DNA of 64,000 nucleotides from Ottelia alismoides (GCA_037367405.1 JAZKJV010010620.1:62001-126000), one strand, 5' to 3'. Positions 1-10,399 are shown, numbered from the stretch's first letter. Notes: generated from the letters alone by a model not told the origin. Numbers and translations are program-made.

Positions 1-405
1 CTCTGCATATATGAAAAATGACAAGCTACACCAAGGGGTGTTGGCAACTACCTACTGCTCTTTTTTTATTATTTTTTAAATTTTTTGTAATAAATCTTTG
101 GGAGAATTAGATCACCATATATCACTATAGTGTCATTCCAAATTCAACTTAATTTAGAACTTCTATCATTTTCATCAAGACTATCAAATTTTAACGGTCT
201 GATAATTGCTGAAATTAACCCTTTCTAGATGAACGTGTAAGGAATGTTTGTTTTGCATGAAAATTGAGACAAATATTCCCCCAATATTATGCAAATCCCC
301 TAACATTTCCTTCAAAAAATCCAAAAATATCGAAAAAATGACGGGTATAGGTATAGGTTCCCAGCTCCATCTCCCTCTCTCTCCCTCTCTCCCTCTCTCT
401 CTCTC
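1..405. mobile_element. F2-type TA-flanked non-autonomous element
   Basis: No coding capacity. The body shares an ordered set of words with 1220-1606: an early block on thickened T-runs, TTCCAAATTCAACTTAATT, a CATCAAGACTATCAAATTTT block, and a TAGATGAACGTGT block followed by GGAATGTTTGTTTTGCATGA. It is followed by a CT-rich then TA-rich microsatellite (about 365-422). The left end may be cut by the window. The transposase superfamily is unknown. Confidence 0.55.
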
Positions 406-423
406 TCTATATATATATATATG

Positions 424-795
424 GATTTAAAGGGGTTTCCCCTCGGGTACAACCAATATGGCTGCCCCGCCCCTCTATTTCGAGTTTTTTTATTTTTTTA
501 AAATATCACAGTGTATATTCATCCCTATATTCCTCCTATATGCCATTCAAATTTTGTCAGAAATAGAGATTCATACGACCTCCATCGCGATGGTGTCGAT
601 TTAAAAAATCATGTTACCGTTAAAAAATGAATGTTTGGATGGAGACCATAGGAGTCTCTATTTCTGACGAAATTCGAATGGCATATAGGAAGGATATAGA
701 GATGAATATACATGGCGATATTTTTTTGAAAAAAACATCAAAAATAGCGCGGGGGTAGCCATGCTTGGGGCAACCCCATTAATCTCTCTCTATAT
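424..795. mobile_element. F1-type palindromic element, copy a
   Basis: A foldback element lying between two (TA)n tracts. The left half runs through TTTTGTCAGAAATAGAGATT and a CCTCCATC word. The right half carries the reverse complement, ending in TTTCTGACGAAATTCGAATG. The outer ends are G/C words (GGCTGCCCCGCCCC on the left, GGGGCAACCCC on the right). No ORF of note. The layout (TA microsatellite, GC cap, T/A-run, palindromic body) is repeated in many copies in this window. Confidence 0.7.
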
Positions 796-802
796 ATATA
801 TA

Positions 803-1192
803 GGGTAAAATGTGTATGACCTCTAGAGGGAGCTAACTTAGCTCCCCCGCCCTTTTTTCACAATTTTTTTTATTTTTTTTGAAATCTAAAACAGTGTAAA
901 TTCATTATTAAATCCTTATATTATGTTATTCAAATTTCATGTGAAACAGAGACTCGTACGACCTCCATCCAAACGGGGTCGATTTAAAAAATCCTATTAC
1001 CGTTAAAAAAATGACTGTCTGGATGGAAGCCGTAGGAGTCTCTGTTTCACACAAAATTTTTATGACATAATATAGGGATATAGTGATGAATATTCACGGA
1101 AAAAATTTCAAAAAAAAAATAAAAAAATTTGAAGAAAATAGGGCGGGGGGAGCTAAGTTAGCTCCCCTAGGGGGCAGTCACATTTTCCTCAT
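803..1192. mobile_element. F1-type palindromic element, copy b
   Basis: Same body as copy a (GAGACTCGTACGACCTCCAT on the left, its near complement on the right). The caps are different: GGGAGCTAACTTAGCTCCCC on the left and GGGAGCTAAGTTAGCTCCCC on the right, each self-complementary as well as complementary to the other. Both flanks are TA microsatellite. Confidence 0.7.
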
Positions 1193-1219
1193 ATAATATA
1201 TATATATATATATATATAT
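1193..1219. repeat. (TA)n microsatellite
   Basis: Nearly pure TA dinucleotide run between the F1 element on its left and the F2 element on its right. It is the typical junction sequence of this cluster. Confidence 0.9.
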
Positions 1220-1606
1220 AGGGAAAAAGGAGCCTACCTCGGCGGGTGTAGGTAACTCCCTACACCCGGCCTAATTTTTCATTATTTTTTGATTTTTTTG
1301 AAATGAAACCTTGGAGGATTTAGATCACTATGTATCACCATGTTGTCATTCCAAATTCAACTTAATTCAAGACTTCTATCATCTCCATCAAGACTATCAA
1401 ATTTTAACGTCTCAGAATTGCTGAAATCGACCATGTCTAGATGAACGTGTTAGGAATGTTTGTTTTGCATGAAACTTGAAACACATATTCCTCTTAACAT
1501 ATTATGTTAATCCCCCCAACTTTTAATCAAAAAAATAAAAAATAATCGAAAATTGGGGGTGGGTGCAGGGAGTTTCCTACACCCCAGCGTGCAGGCTCCC
1601 TGCTCC
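1220..1606. mobile_element. F2-type TA-flanked non-autonomous element
   Basis: Caps GGAGCCTACCTCGGCGGGTG and TAGGTAACTCCCTACACCC on the left pair imperfectly with GGTGCAGGGAGTTTCCTACA and GCAGGCTCCC on the right. The inner block matches 1-405. The centre (TTTTAACGTCTCAGAATTGC) resembles the centre of some F1 copies, so F1 and F2 may be related. TA runs flank both sides. Confidence 0.65.
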
Positions 1607-1618
1607 TATATATATATA

Positions 1619-2014
1619 TATGAGGAAAGGGAAGCTACATCATGATGTAGCTAACCTTAGCTACAACAGGGGCATTTTCGTCTCTTTATTATTATTATTT
1701 TTTGAAAATTCCACGATAGATTTTCATAACTATATCCCTCTAATATGTCATTCAAATTTCGTCAGAAACAGAGACTCCTACGGCCTCCATCCAGACGGTC
1801 ATTTTTTAACGGTTACTGATTTGCTGTATTTTACCTCTTCTAGATGGAGGCCGTAGGAGTCTCTGTTTCTGACGAAATTTGAATGACATATTAGACGGAT
1901 ATAGTTATGAAAATCTATCGTGTAATTTTCGAAAAAATAATAAAAAAAAGATGAAAATGCCCCTGTTGTAGCTAAGGTTGGCTACATCACGATGTAGCTT
2001 CCCTTTCCTCTATG
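1619..2014. mobile_element. F1-type palindromic element, copy c, long near-perfect arms
   Basis: Terminal arms begin GAGGAAAGGGAAGCTACATC on the left and are matched by the complement at the right end (GATGTAGCTTCCCTTTCCTC). Body arms with GAGACTCCTACGGCCTCCAT also pair almost without mismatch. Both halves together would form a hairpin of about 190 bp per arm. Non-coding; flanked by TATATATA runs. Confidence 0.75.
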
Positions 2015-2029
2015 TATATAATGTGTGTG

Positions 2030-2200
2030 TGTATGAGTGATCCTCCGAGAGCAAAAAAAATTGTGAGAGTATGAGATGAGTGATTTTGGACCACTAGATT
2101 CTGTCTTCTTTCTCCTGGTTGAATCTAGTGATCCAGAATCACTCCTCTCATGCTCCCACAACTTTTTGGTCTCACATTATCACTCATCTCTCTCTCTATA
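2030..2200. mobile_element. Small foldback element
   Basis: Imperfect palindrome. The left arm carries GAGTGAT, a run of A then TTGTGAGAGTATGAGATGAG, and the right arm carries the complement around CTCTCATGCTCCCACAAC. The centre is near GGTTGAATCTAGTGATCC. It is followed by a CT/TA microsatellite. No target duplication could be fixed. Confidence 0.5.
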
Positions 2201-2211
2201 TATATATGTAT

Positions 2212-2790
2212 AGTTTAATGGGGCTGCCACACATGGTTGCCCCGCACTATTTTTCTACATTTTTTATTTTTTTTTGAAAATATATCATGTACATTCATCT
2301 ATATATCCCCTTACATGTCATTTCAATTTCATTAGAAAGAGAGACTCTTATGCCCTCTATCTAGAACATGTCAATTACAACAATTCTAAGACTGTTAAAA
2401 TTATCTGTTCTATATGGAGGGCATGTGAGTCTCTGTTCTGACGAAATTGCAATGACATTCCCCGCCCCATTTTCCCGTTTTTTTTGAAAATTTCTTCCGT
2501 GGATTTTCATCAATATACCCCTATATTATGTCATTCAAATTTCGTGCAAAATAGAGATTCCTATGTCCTCCATTTAGATGAGATGGATTTACTGTTACCG
2601 TTAAAAATGATTGTCTGGATGGAATCCATAGTAATCTACGTTTTACAGCAATCTTTAGACTATTAAAATTACATGTTCTAGATAAAGGGCATATGAATCT
2701 ATGTTTTGAACGAAATTCAAATGATATATTGAAGGAATATATAGATGAATATACACTGTAAAATTTTTCAAAAAAAATGTATATATATAT
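2212..2790. mobile_element. Two rearranged F1 copies
   Basis: One F1 copy starts after the TA run (GGGGCTGCC caps) and breaks near 2459. A second F1-like copy with a different body follows directly (starting CCCCGCCCCATTTTCCCG) and ends in a TATATATAT run near 2785. The arms are more diverged than in copies b and c. It looks like one copy recombined with or inserted in another. Confidence 0.5.
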
Positions 2791-2914
2791 TGAATGGGAA
2801 AGCTGCTCCGCAGTGACAGCTACACTACTATAATGATTTTCCTGTGGAGACAGCTACCGTATGTTATACGAGACGCTGCCACGTTGGAGTTCAAATGAAC
2901 ATGTATCGTTCTAA

Positions 2915-3066
2915 AAGCCTGTTTGGTTGCAGGGTTGGGAAGGGTTGGATTGGCCCAACCCTTCCCAACCCTCCAACCAAACAGCCCAATCCTCCTCACA
3001 GTTTACTATTCACAGGGGTACTCCTGCCCAACCCAACCCTGCCCAACCCTGCAACCAAACAGACCC
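2915..3066. mobile_element. Tourist-like miniature element (PIF/Harbinger type)
   Basis: The termini are complementary: GCCTGTTTGGTTGCAGGGTT on the left and AACCCTGCAACCAAACAGAC on the right. The flanking trinucleotide TAA (2912-2914 and 3067-3069) fits the 3-bp TAA/TTA duplication of PIF/Harbinger and Tourist elements. It is non-coding. A related short element lies near 26575-26698. Confidence 0.55.
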
Positions 3067-3289
3067 TAAGTGTACATCGATCTACAGTTTAATTGGTTAT
3101 ATACTTATTTACGACACGTAGGCAAACAGCTACATCTATTGATATAAGTACCACAATTATAGTATAATGGATGATTCCAAGGGAAAGTGGACGTTGGATG
3201 CATGTCTGGAACTACAAGGGGACATTGTTTTTTTGGTCGGTAAGAATTTTCTATGTATTAATAACAACAATATTACAGGGCCCGAAGAA

Positions 3290-3826
3290 TGTCAAAAACA
3301 GAGTTGAACTCGAGAAGTGCACAAAAAGTCCAAGCATAAAGTTAGTTCTTTAAAATCATCACAACCTGCACAATGCGACGAGTTATGGTAGCAACTGAAC
3401 AGGATCGAGAGGACGCCCAACGATGATTTCTCTCGGCCCATGTTTCTCAGACGGTAGCAGCAACAACGGTAGTAAGTCCCGGACGAATAGAGTAAGAAGA
3501 GCAAGCATTAATCCATTCCAAAATATCTTCATGTGAAGAGGCCAGAGGCAATGGTAGGGCGAGCAATGAGCAGGTGACCTTCCAGATCCCAAGGGCGACC
3601 GGGCAACGGAAGAAAAGATGGTCATGTGATTCCAACTGATGGAGACAGAGATAATAAGGGGAATGGCAAGCGATCCCATGCTTGAAGAGCCTATCGGTAG
3701 TGGGCAGACAATTAAAGATGGCCCTATAGAGCGTGCAAGAGTGCTTCGGAGCAAGCCCCTTAGCCCATACCCTTGAGGCCCAAGAGACAAGGAAAGCCCG
3801 AGGGCGGACCAGGTCCAAGGCAGCAC
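3290..3826 (-). pseudogene. LINE ORF2 remnant with zf-RVT domain
   Basis: A decayed fragment of the reverse-transcriptase polyprotein of a plant non-LTR retrotransposon (LINE). The minus-strand translation of about 3447-3818 keeps the zf-RVT signature: a YRAIFNCLPTTDRL block, then LCLHQLESHDHLFFRCPV and GIW. In intact members this is a C-x-x-C ... H-x3-4-C zinc-binding motif downstream of the reverse transcriptase. Here the first cysteine pair is partly lost (YYLC). The reading continues in a second frame toward 3383, so at least one frameshift is present. Endonuclease and reverse-transcriptase domains are absent. Context is an intergenic repeat cluster; it is a dead fragment. Confidence 0.7.
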
Positions 3827-4368
3827 AAGGGGATATTGTTGTTCACGAGAGAAGTCGCAATCATCTTCCTTAAATATTTAAAAAACAAATACGTTTCTAC
3901 GGTTTATAGATTTTTCCCATTATTTGTCAGTTTACTATAACGACTAACTGAATATTTTCTACCATATATCTTTTTCTTGTTGTTTTCTCTAACAAGAAAT
4001 GGAAATTAATCGTTACAAATTTATCTTGATGTCAAAATTTGCAATAAATAGTGTATTCGTTAATGAATTGCTAGTGATAAATTATGTAGCAACAAACTGT
4101 TTGCTTTTTTTCTATTCTGACCATGGCTAAGTTAGCTAAAATTATCACAAAATTTAATAAAAAAATAATAAATGATCGTTGTTATATGAATTTCTAGTCA
4201 TGGATACGATATTCCTTATGAATTACTGAGTAAAATATGATTCTGAGATGAATAATACTCGCTGTATTGAATTTAACATGGATGATATGACAATGGAAAT
4301 TCAAATCCTTCGTACGAATCATATACTAATTTTGTTGCAGTGAAAGCATCGATAATCCAAAAGGAAAT
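3827..4368. other. Unassigned AT-rich spacer
   Basis: No ORF, terminal repeat or recognised domain was seen. It ends at the 9-bp duplication TAAAGAAAA (4369-4377) of the neighbouring MULE. Confidence 0.6.
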
Positions 4369-4420
4369 TAAAGAAAAGGGATTTTATCACTTGTGCCCCT
4401 CCGAGATATCGTAATATCAG

Positions 4421-4507
4421 TTATGCCCCTATCTTTTTGATAATATCAGTTATGCCCCTATCTTTTTGATAATATCAGTTATGCCCCTATCTTTTTGATA
4501 ATATCAG
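4421..4507. repeat. Three tandem 29-bp units inside the left MULE terminal repeat
   Basis: The 29-bp unit TTATGCCCCTATCTTTTTGA plus TAATATCAG is repeated three times without change (4421-4449, 4450-4478, 4479-4507). The right terminal repeat has a single equivalent, so this is an expansion restricted to the left arm. Confidence 0.92.
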
Positions 4508-4689
4508 TTGTGCCCCTCACTTCTTGCTATTTTATCACTTGTTCCCCTCGGGTTAGTGACCGTCCATCCACAGTGCAAACGGACGTTAACTTTGAGGACA
4601 TAAGCGTAATTAATTTTCAAAAAAAGGTTATGTGGTCATTTTATACCCTCTTCCTCATCCTCTTCTTCTACCTCCTCTTCCCCATCCTC

Positions 4690-5035
4690 TTCCTCCTCCT
4701 CTAACCTCCTCCTCCTCCCTCTCCGCCCCCGCCCCTGCCCCGCGTCGCCCAGCACCGCCCCGAGCTCCCCTCCCCTCCACGGCGTCGCCCCCTGCTCCCC
4801 CTCCCCCTGGGCTGCACCCCTCCCAGCCCCGCACCTCCTCCCCCCGAACCTCCTCCCCTCGCCGGCGCCGCCCCAACTCCCCCTCCCCCTGGGCTACACC
4901 CCCTCCCCCGCACGCGTCGCTCCCCTGCTCCCCCTCCCTCCCAGCCCCGCACCTCCTCCCCTCGCCGGCGTCGCCTCCCAGCTCCACCTCCCCCTGGGCT
5001 GCACCCCTCCCCCGCACGTGTCGCCCCCGTACGAT
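4690..5035. repeat. GC-rich degenerate tandem repeat in the Pack-MULE
   Basis: Words such as CCCCCTGGGCTGCACCCCTC, CAGCCCCGCACCTCCTCCCC and TCGCCGGCG recur about three times. Proline/glycine-rich ORFs in several frames come from this composition. It replaces the expected 3' part of the captured gene fragment. Confidence 0.6.
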
Positions 5036-5560
5036 AGAGCGCAGAGCAGGAACGCCCATCCCTTGGATTTCGTTAGACTTCACCAGTCTGAACTCTGGGA
5101 AGAGATGCAACAGCGAATTGAGGTTGTATGCATCTTTGGCGGACACCATGTGAACAACCAAAAACCAATCCTCCTTCACCAACCTCGCGAGCTCGCGCAC
5201 ACGATCCCTCGATTGCATCGACAACACTTCCATCGTCCCAGATCCCACGAACACGAAATCGAACACATCGTCATCGAAAGGAAGGCGGAGCGGATCCGCG
5301 GCAATGACCATCGGGGGGAGGCCCTCGTCCCGACGCCGATCGCGTCCGCCACCCCAATTCGTCGCAACGCCACCACCTCGTGGCCCGCGGGGCTCCCGAA
5401 AGACAGCGACTTGGACCCCGGCGACATAAATCCATCCATGATGAGGTCGTGGAACATGGAGGCGTAAAAGACGAAGAGTCCGAGTAAAATCGCTCCCGTC
5501 CCCTGGGCCTCCCCCTTCCTCCGTCGCGGTCCGCCCCGAGCTCCTCCCTCGAGCCCCTCC
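5020..5560 (-). pseudogene. Captured SAM-dependent methyltransferase-like fragment, frameshifted
   Basis: The minus strand first encodes a basic/glycine-rich N-terminus, then a hydrophobic segment (ILLGLFVFYASMFHDLIMDG), then GHEVVALRRIGVADAIGV. In the next frame it continues with PPMVIAADPLRLPFDDDVFD, FVFVGSG, RVRELARLVKEDWFLVVHMV and LLHLFPEFRLVKSNEIQG. The order (membrane anchor, ALRRIGV-AIGV near motif I, ADP-LPFDD-FDFVF near motif II) resembles a family of plant SAM-dependent methyltransferase-like membrane proteins. That assignment is from memory of the family. A one-base indel around 5325-5340 separates the two frames, and the C-terminus runs into GC-rich repeats. It is therefore broken. 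High GC and location inside the MULE imply gene capture. Confidence 0.65.
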
Positions 5561-5781
5561 TTCGCCCTTGATTTTGTTCTGACCATAATACCCTTCTTAA
5601 TCACACCATGGTTTGAATAAACTATGGTTATTTTAATTTTTTGATGGTCAATCTGACGGAAGGGCACAAGTGATGACGGAGAAAGAAGTGAGGGGCACAA
5701 TTGATATTACCAAAAAGATAAGGGCATAACTGATATTACGATATCTCGGAGGGGCACAAGTGATAAAATCCCTAAAGAAAA

Positions 5782-6110
5782 ATACACATGTTCAACTCAC
5801 ATGTTATATTAGTTATGTTATTACAATATCACAACGTAGTACTTTAGTGGTGACTAAGTTGTGGCAATGAAAAAGTATAGCAACATATTATTATTTTTAA
5901 CGATGACATTTAATCGCCATAAGATCAAAGGTGTTTTGGCTACAATTTTATTCCTCGACAAAACTCCAGTAATGAAATTGGAGACGTTACGTGCAATGGC
6001 TACAATTGTCGTCACAATATGCCAACTAAATCTAATTTTGACAACAAAAATAATTTTGTGCAAATGGTTAAGGCCACTAAGAAAGAAATGTTTTGTATCT
6101 AAGATACGGA
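5782..6110. other. Unassigned AT-rich spacer
   Basis: Short overlapping ORFs on both strands (5854-6115) with no recognisable motif. Nothing else was seen. Confidence 0.5.
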
Positions 6111-7760
6111 ACTAATGAGAACCCCTCTAATGATCTGATGGTAGAAGCAGTTTATTCCTACGCATATGACATGCATCAAGATATCGGTCCGATGTCAGCT
6201 TTTGGAGTAAGGATTGCTATATCCTTCTGAGACTGGAGATCTCTTCTTGATAGTCACTTGATGATGTGGTTGAATCTTCAATCTAACTCTTTATATATTC
6301 AACCTACGCTAGCCTCTATGATCGAATCTTTGGATCAACAGTTGTATGATATCAAAATGGTCATGGTACATAACCTTAATTGTATTATGTGATCTATCAT
6401 GCAAATTAGTTATTCTTCATTTCAGATTAAGGAGCGAATCATGAAAATATTTATTACATAATGACTCACTGTGGGATGCATGTTTAACAATCTCCCACTG
6501 ACCCAAAGAGTCATTAATGGGTTAATCTTTAAACCTACACTCATGTGTTAATCATAGGCTAACTAGATAAATGTGCATATTAGCCGACTAGTTACTCTGT
6601 CCCCGAGAGACCATGCCAAGTCCTTTTACATAGTTGCATATCTCCCAGTAACAATGCTTTCATCCAATGCGAATATTGCATCTTATGCAACCAATGCTCA
6701 AGCTTTGTTAAAATAGTTACAATATTTTTGAAATTACAACTCAATAGTATTATAACCAGTAAGAAATTTATCCTTATCGAAATATCCTTATGCTTGGAGA
6801 TCTCTATCTCATTAGACCAAGACACAATCTTAAGTTTTGTATGGTATCTGTAGGTAAGATCCTTTAGATCACTATCTATAAAGTCTTAAGTTCTCAAAGA
6901 TAAGACTTTGATATTGCTATCTCAAAAGTCTTGTGTCTTTGAAGATGTTGTTATTATTGTAGTTAAGTGTTTTATCCATATAGTCGGATAGGTAACAATT
7001 TACCACTCCCATTGCATGGCAAACATTTGGCCTTCGTGCACATCTAGCATACACCAAACTTCCTATAATTGATGCACAAGAACATGCAGCTTTAGCATTC
7101 ACATCATCAACACTTTGAGATACTATCACTTCAGGTAGGTCAGTACCATATCTTAAGGAAAAGAAACCTTCCATGTGAATTTTCAAAGTTAAATATATCC
7201 AAGATATACCACTAATGTGACTATCCCAATGCCCTCTTCTCTTTGCTTCCGAACAACTTCAGAATTAAGATCTGAGAGGAATCGTTGCGATCTTTTATCT
7301 CAAGGTATGGAATAAATAGATCGTAAGATACTTATTATCATACTTATATCATTTAAAATGATTAAGATTTTATCTACATTTAGCACGATGAACACAATAA
7401 CACACCCACTAAGCTTCACCTAGTTCATTAAGATTATGTCTGAAATCATAACCTATATAATTTAATCAAATCTGATGTTTTGACTTTGACAAAATTAATT
7501 TGAGTCCATATATGGAGTACTTTAGCTTGCACATCTTGCATTCCTCAACTATGAAGCCTAGGTGCAACTTCATATGAATATCCGTGTTGAGGTATTCACA
7601 GAGGAATACAAATCTTGACTTCCATCTTCTCAATGTCATCGTCAAATTGTGTAGTTATAGTTAGCAATATTCTGATGGGTACAAGCATAGTCATTGAGAG
7701 AAAGTCTCATCGCAAGTGATGCCTTTTCTCTGGTGATAGAGAGGTTTCTGCACTGGTCTG
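6110..7760 (-). mobile_element. Decayed Ty1/Copia retrotransposon
   Basis: Minus strand. Near 7590-7500 the translation resembles the Copia reverse-transcriptase block ending in KLKYSIYGLK (family pattern CKLKRSIYGLKQ). Near 7090-6990 there is a SLVYARCARRPNVCHAMGVV segment equivalent to the Copia YAM-CTRPD-YAVG block. At 6489-6506 the minus strand reads GTCAGTGGGAGATTGTT, the usual polypurine-tract/LTR junction of many plant Copia elements. The 3' LTR would then occupy about 6495 down to 6115. Numerous stops and frameshifts show that it is inactive. No 5' LTR was identified. Confidence 0.7.
6917..7186 (-). pseudogene. Copia reverse-transcriptase fragment
   Basis: An open stretch of about 89 codons inside the decayed Copia element. 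It contains IIGSLVYARCARRPNVCHAM, recognisable as the conserved Copia segment downstream of the polymerase active site (family pattern S-L-x-Y-A-x-x-C-T-R-P-D). The aspartate of RPD is replaced by N. The C-terminal part drifts into low-complexity asparagines, so only a remnant is preserved. Confidence 0.6.
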
Positions 7761-7794
7761 TTAATCAAACATGATTAGCAATTCATGCGTGACC

Positions 7795-8600
7795 AAGTGT
7801 CTCTCAAGCAACAGATAACCCACAGTATAGGAAAGATAAATCAATTAATGAAATGTGAGTTAAAATTTATTATAACTCTATAATAGATGTATATAGGTGT
7901 AAGTAGTGCAGAGGTCGAATAGAGGGAAAACATGTGTAGGTTAATTATTAGTAATTATCTCTAATTAATAATAATTATTTTGTATTTTCTTGCTTTTTCT
8001 TATTTTATGTGGATTTTTAACTAAATTTAATTTATATATATTTTTTAATTATTTTTATATTTCTTCATTTTTCAATATTTTTAATTTCACTTTGAGTTTT
8101 AAAATAAAATGTATATTTATATAATATATATTATGTATATTATAAGTAGTATGTGTAATATATAGATAATATAACTATTTATATTTTTTAAGTCAAAATA
8201 TGTTCAAAATTAAGAAATATTTTTTAAATTTTATAACTTTCTCTTTTTTGATAATTTTTATATATTTTTTTATAATTTTTATTGTAAAATGTAAAAATAT
8301 TACACAAATTAAATATCTAAGTTTGTTTTGATATTAATAAATATAAATATGTCCAAAATTTACTCAAAAATATTTTATTATATAATATATAATAAGGAAA
8401 ATCAGAAACAAAAGGATATACATTTTTATTTTCTTTTAGTTTTTGCTAATTTTTATAAGCTTTTTAGGTTTTCGTGATTTTTAGGTTTTATTTTTTGTAT
8501 TCTTAATGATTTTTGGATATACGATAAATAATAATAAAAACACATATACAATATTTTTTAAGAAAATTTTGAGAATGATGTTATTTTTCAAAAAAATAAA
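7795..8600 (-). repeat. Ancient fragment of an Athila-like LTR related to R2
   Basis: Plus-strand words from 7807 (AACCCACAGTAT, AATGTGAGTTAAAATTTATT, GATGTATATAGGTGTAAGTA, GAGGTCGAAT) follow the same order as 42510-42625 in the 3' LTR of R2 (AACCCACACTAA, AATGTGGAGTTAAAATTTAT, GATGTATATGGGCAAGTATG, GAGTTCGAAC). In both places a long T-rich, A-poor tract follows. It is a strongly diverged piece of the same LTR type; its ends cannot be fixed. Confidence 0.6.
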
Positions 8601-8804
8601 ATAAGATAAATAAGACGACAGAGCTGCTCCCCTGGGGTAGACCATTTTACCCATATATACCTTTAACATCATACAATATATTAAGGGTCGTGGACATAGT
8701 ACTGTGCACAGTCCTGTAGCGTTTTTGTGCATATTGTCAATATTCTGTTTATATATATATATATGATTATATATTGGGTACCATTAACCCATACAAGCGA
8801 TTGG

Positions 8805-9569
8805 TAGGGATGAAAATTGATATGGACATATCCGAATATTCTCTTACTATTTTTCAAAAATTACCGGATACGAATATCTCTATCTAAATATTAATCGAAT
8901 ATGGATACACAATGTAAAAATTTTTGGATAAGGATACGAATATGGTTAGTGGCTGGAATATCCTGATCCCTTATCAGAGTACAACATGTAATATTATTTT
9001 ATATATTAGTTAATGTAATATAATATACAACTCATGTTATTATATTAGTAATATATATTAGATAATATAATATATTAATGATATTAGTAAACTTTTATTT
9101 GTTTGGGGATGGACACAAACAAAAGTCAAGAAACCCTATCCATCTTTTTGCTTTGGATAATGAACGCATGTCACCTCGACGCTTCCTTTTACTATGATGC
9201 AACTTGTTTATATTTCATTGATATTTTGTTAAAACCATTATGAACTTTGATAAATGTTCAATTCATATTTGTATATGGTCTTTATTCCATCCGTATTCGG
9301 AATTTATGTTTATTGGATCCATATTTATATTCATTCTTTATTCGATTCATATCTAGATTTGCTCTTTATCCAATCCAAATTCAGGTCAGCTATTTATTCG
9401 ATACGTAGATTGATTCGATAAATATCCAATTCGAATTCGTATCCATATTTTTAGGGATATGGTTTTCTTAATGCATATCCAAATCATATATTTATATGTA
9501 TTCATATTCGATAGAGATGAAGCGAATATGAATACGGAAATAGGCATATCCGATATGTTTTCATCCCTA
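8805..9569. mobile_element. hAT-like non-autonomous element
   Basis: Termini TAGGGATGAAAA and TTTTCATCCCTA are inverted repeats typical of plant hAT-derived elements. The flanking octamers GCGATTGG (8797-8804) and GTGGTTGG (9570-9577) match at 6 of 8 positions, fitting an aged 8-bp hAT duplication. The interior is full of degenerate ATCCGAATTC/GAATATGGAT words in both orientations and has no transposase. Confidence 0.75.
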
Positions 9570-9779
9570 GTGGTTGGTTGATATTTTGTATGTTTTATTT
9601 CAATGTAAACATGGTGTTTTTATCACATGCTACGGTGGGAATTTTCTGGAGACGCCATATCATGTGCTCCCTCTAACACGTGCTAGGTACCTTTCTTAAT
9701 ACTGACACATTAGGAGTGGATTGCAGTGGAGATGTTCGACGATAAAAAAAGGGTTACTCGATCTTCTCGCACTCTCTTT

Positions 9780-10200
9780 TATAATCTTAGAACGTAAACT
9801 TCCTTTTGTTTCTCCGTCGGAACAGACCCACTGCTTCTCTTCACCTCCACCCACGACATCATTACTTTGAGAACCCTACGAGGATCACATGATTGTGGCT
9901 GATCGGAGAGCTCGAGCTGACAACTCCTCCAATCCTCTATTAGCAATGTACATATTTGTTTGTTCGAATTGTTCGAGATTCTTCTTTATGTTGAATTCCT
10001 AAATCGTAAACTTCCTTTGTCTGGTACTTTGTTGACATGGATCAGTCCAAAGCCCCTCTTTGCCTCCACTCGAGACGGGTTTAGTCGATTCTGACTACAA
10101 GAATCACAAGATTCCTGGTGATCGAGGACACTGGGATGACAAATCCTCCAAGGATTGGTGTACACAGTCACTGATATGTTTGTTTGATTTTTGGCAAGGA
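9780..10200. repeat. Diverged tandem duplication of about 210 bp
   Basis: Two successive copies share in order CGTAAACTTCCTT, a CCTCCACxCGAGAC-like word, ATCACA-GATT, TGACAACTCCTCC/TGACAAATCCTCC and ATATTTGTTTGTT/ATATGTTTGTTTG. Neither copy holds a convincing gene. A 5' gene region is possible but not supported. Confidence 0.45.
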
Positions 10201-10399
10201 GATTCATCGAGCAACCATGCAAGAGCCCATCTGATATCACTATTAAGACCATCCCACCAAAACCACTTCGATCTTGGAAAGATTGTAGATTTTTCCTCTT
10301 TCGATATGGTTTAGCAACACATCTAAGAGTCGGCGCATCATCAATATCTTTCCTATTTCATGTATTTGTCTTGATTTTGGAAAGATTTTAGGTTTACCC

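Larger units (their letters stand above)
4378..5772. mobile_element. Pack-MULE (non-autonomous Mutator-like element)
   Basis: Long terminal inverted repeats start GGGATTTTATCACTTGTG and extend roughly 100 bp or more. Both ends contain a CCGAGATATCGTAATATCAG block. The element is bracketed by a perfect 9-bp direct repeat TAAAGAAAA at 4369-4377 and 5773-5781, the size typical of Mutator insertions. The interior has no transposase. It carries a GC-rich captured gene fragment on the minus strand (about 5020-5550) and a C/G-rich tandem stretch (4690-5035). This combination defines a Pack-MULE. The perfect duplication suggests a fairly recent insertion. Confidence 0.93.

Noticed and set aside
4421..4507. 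Three regular 29-bp repeats, CRISPR-like at first sight
   Set aside because: No spacers between the units, plant context, and the repeats are part of a MULE terminal repeat.
4655..5311. 218-codon minus-strand ORF as an intact gene
   Set aside because: Only its first half resembles a protein family. The rest is glycine-rich translation of C/G repeats inside the Pack-MULE, and the true N-terminus is in another frame.
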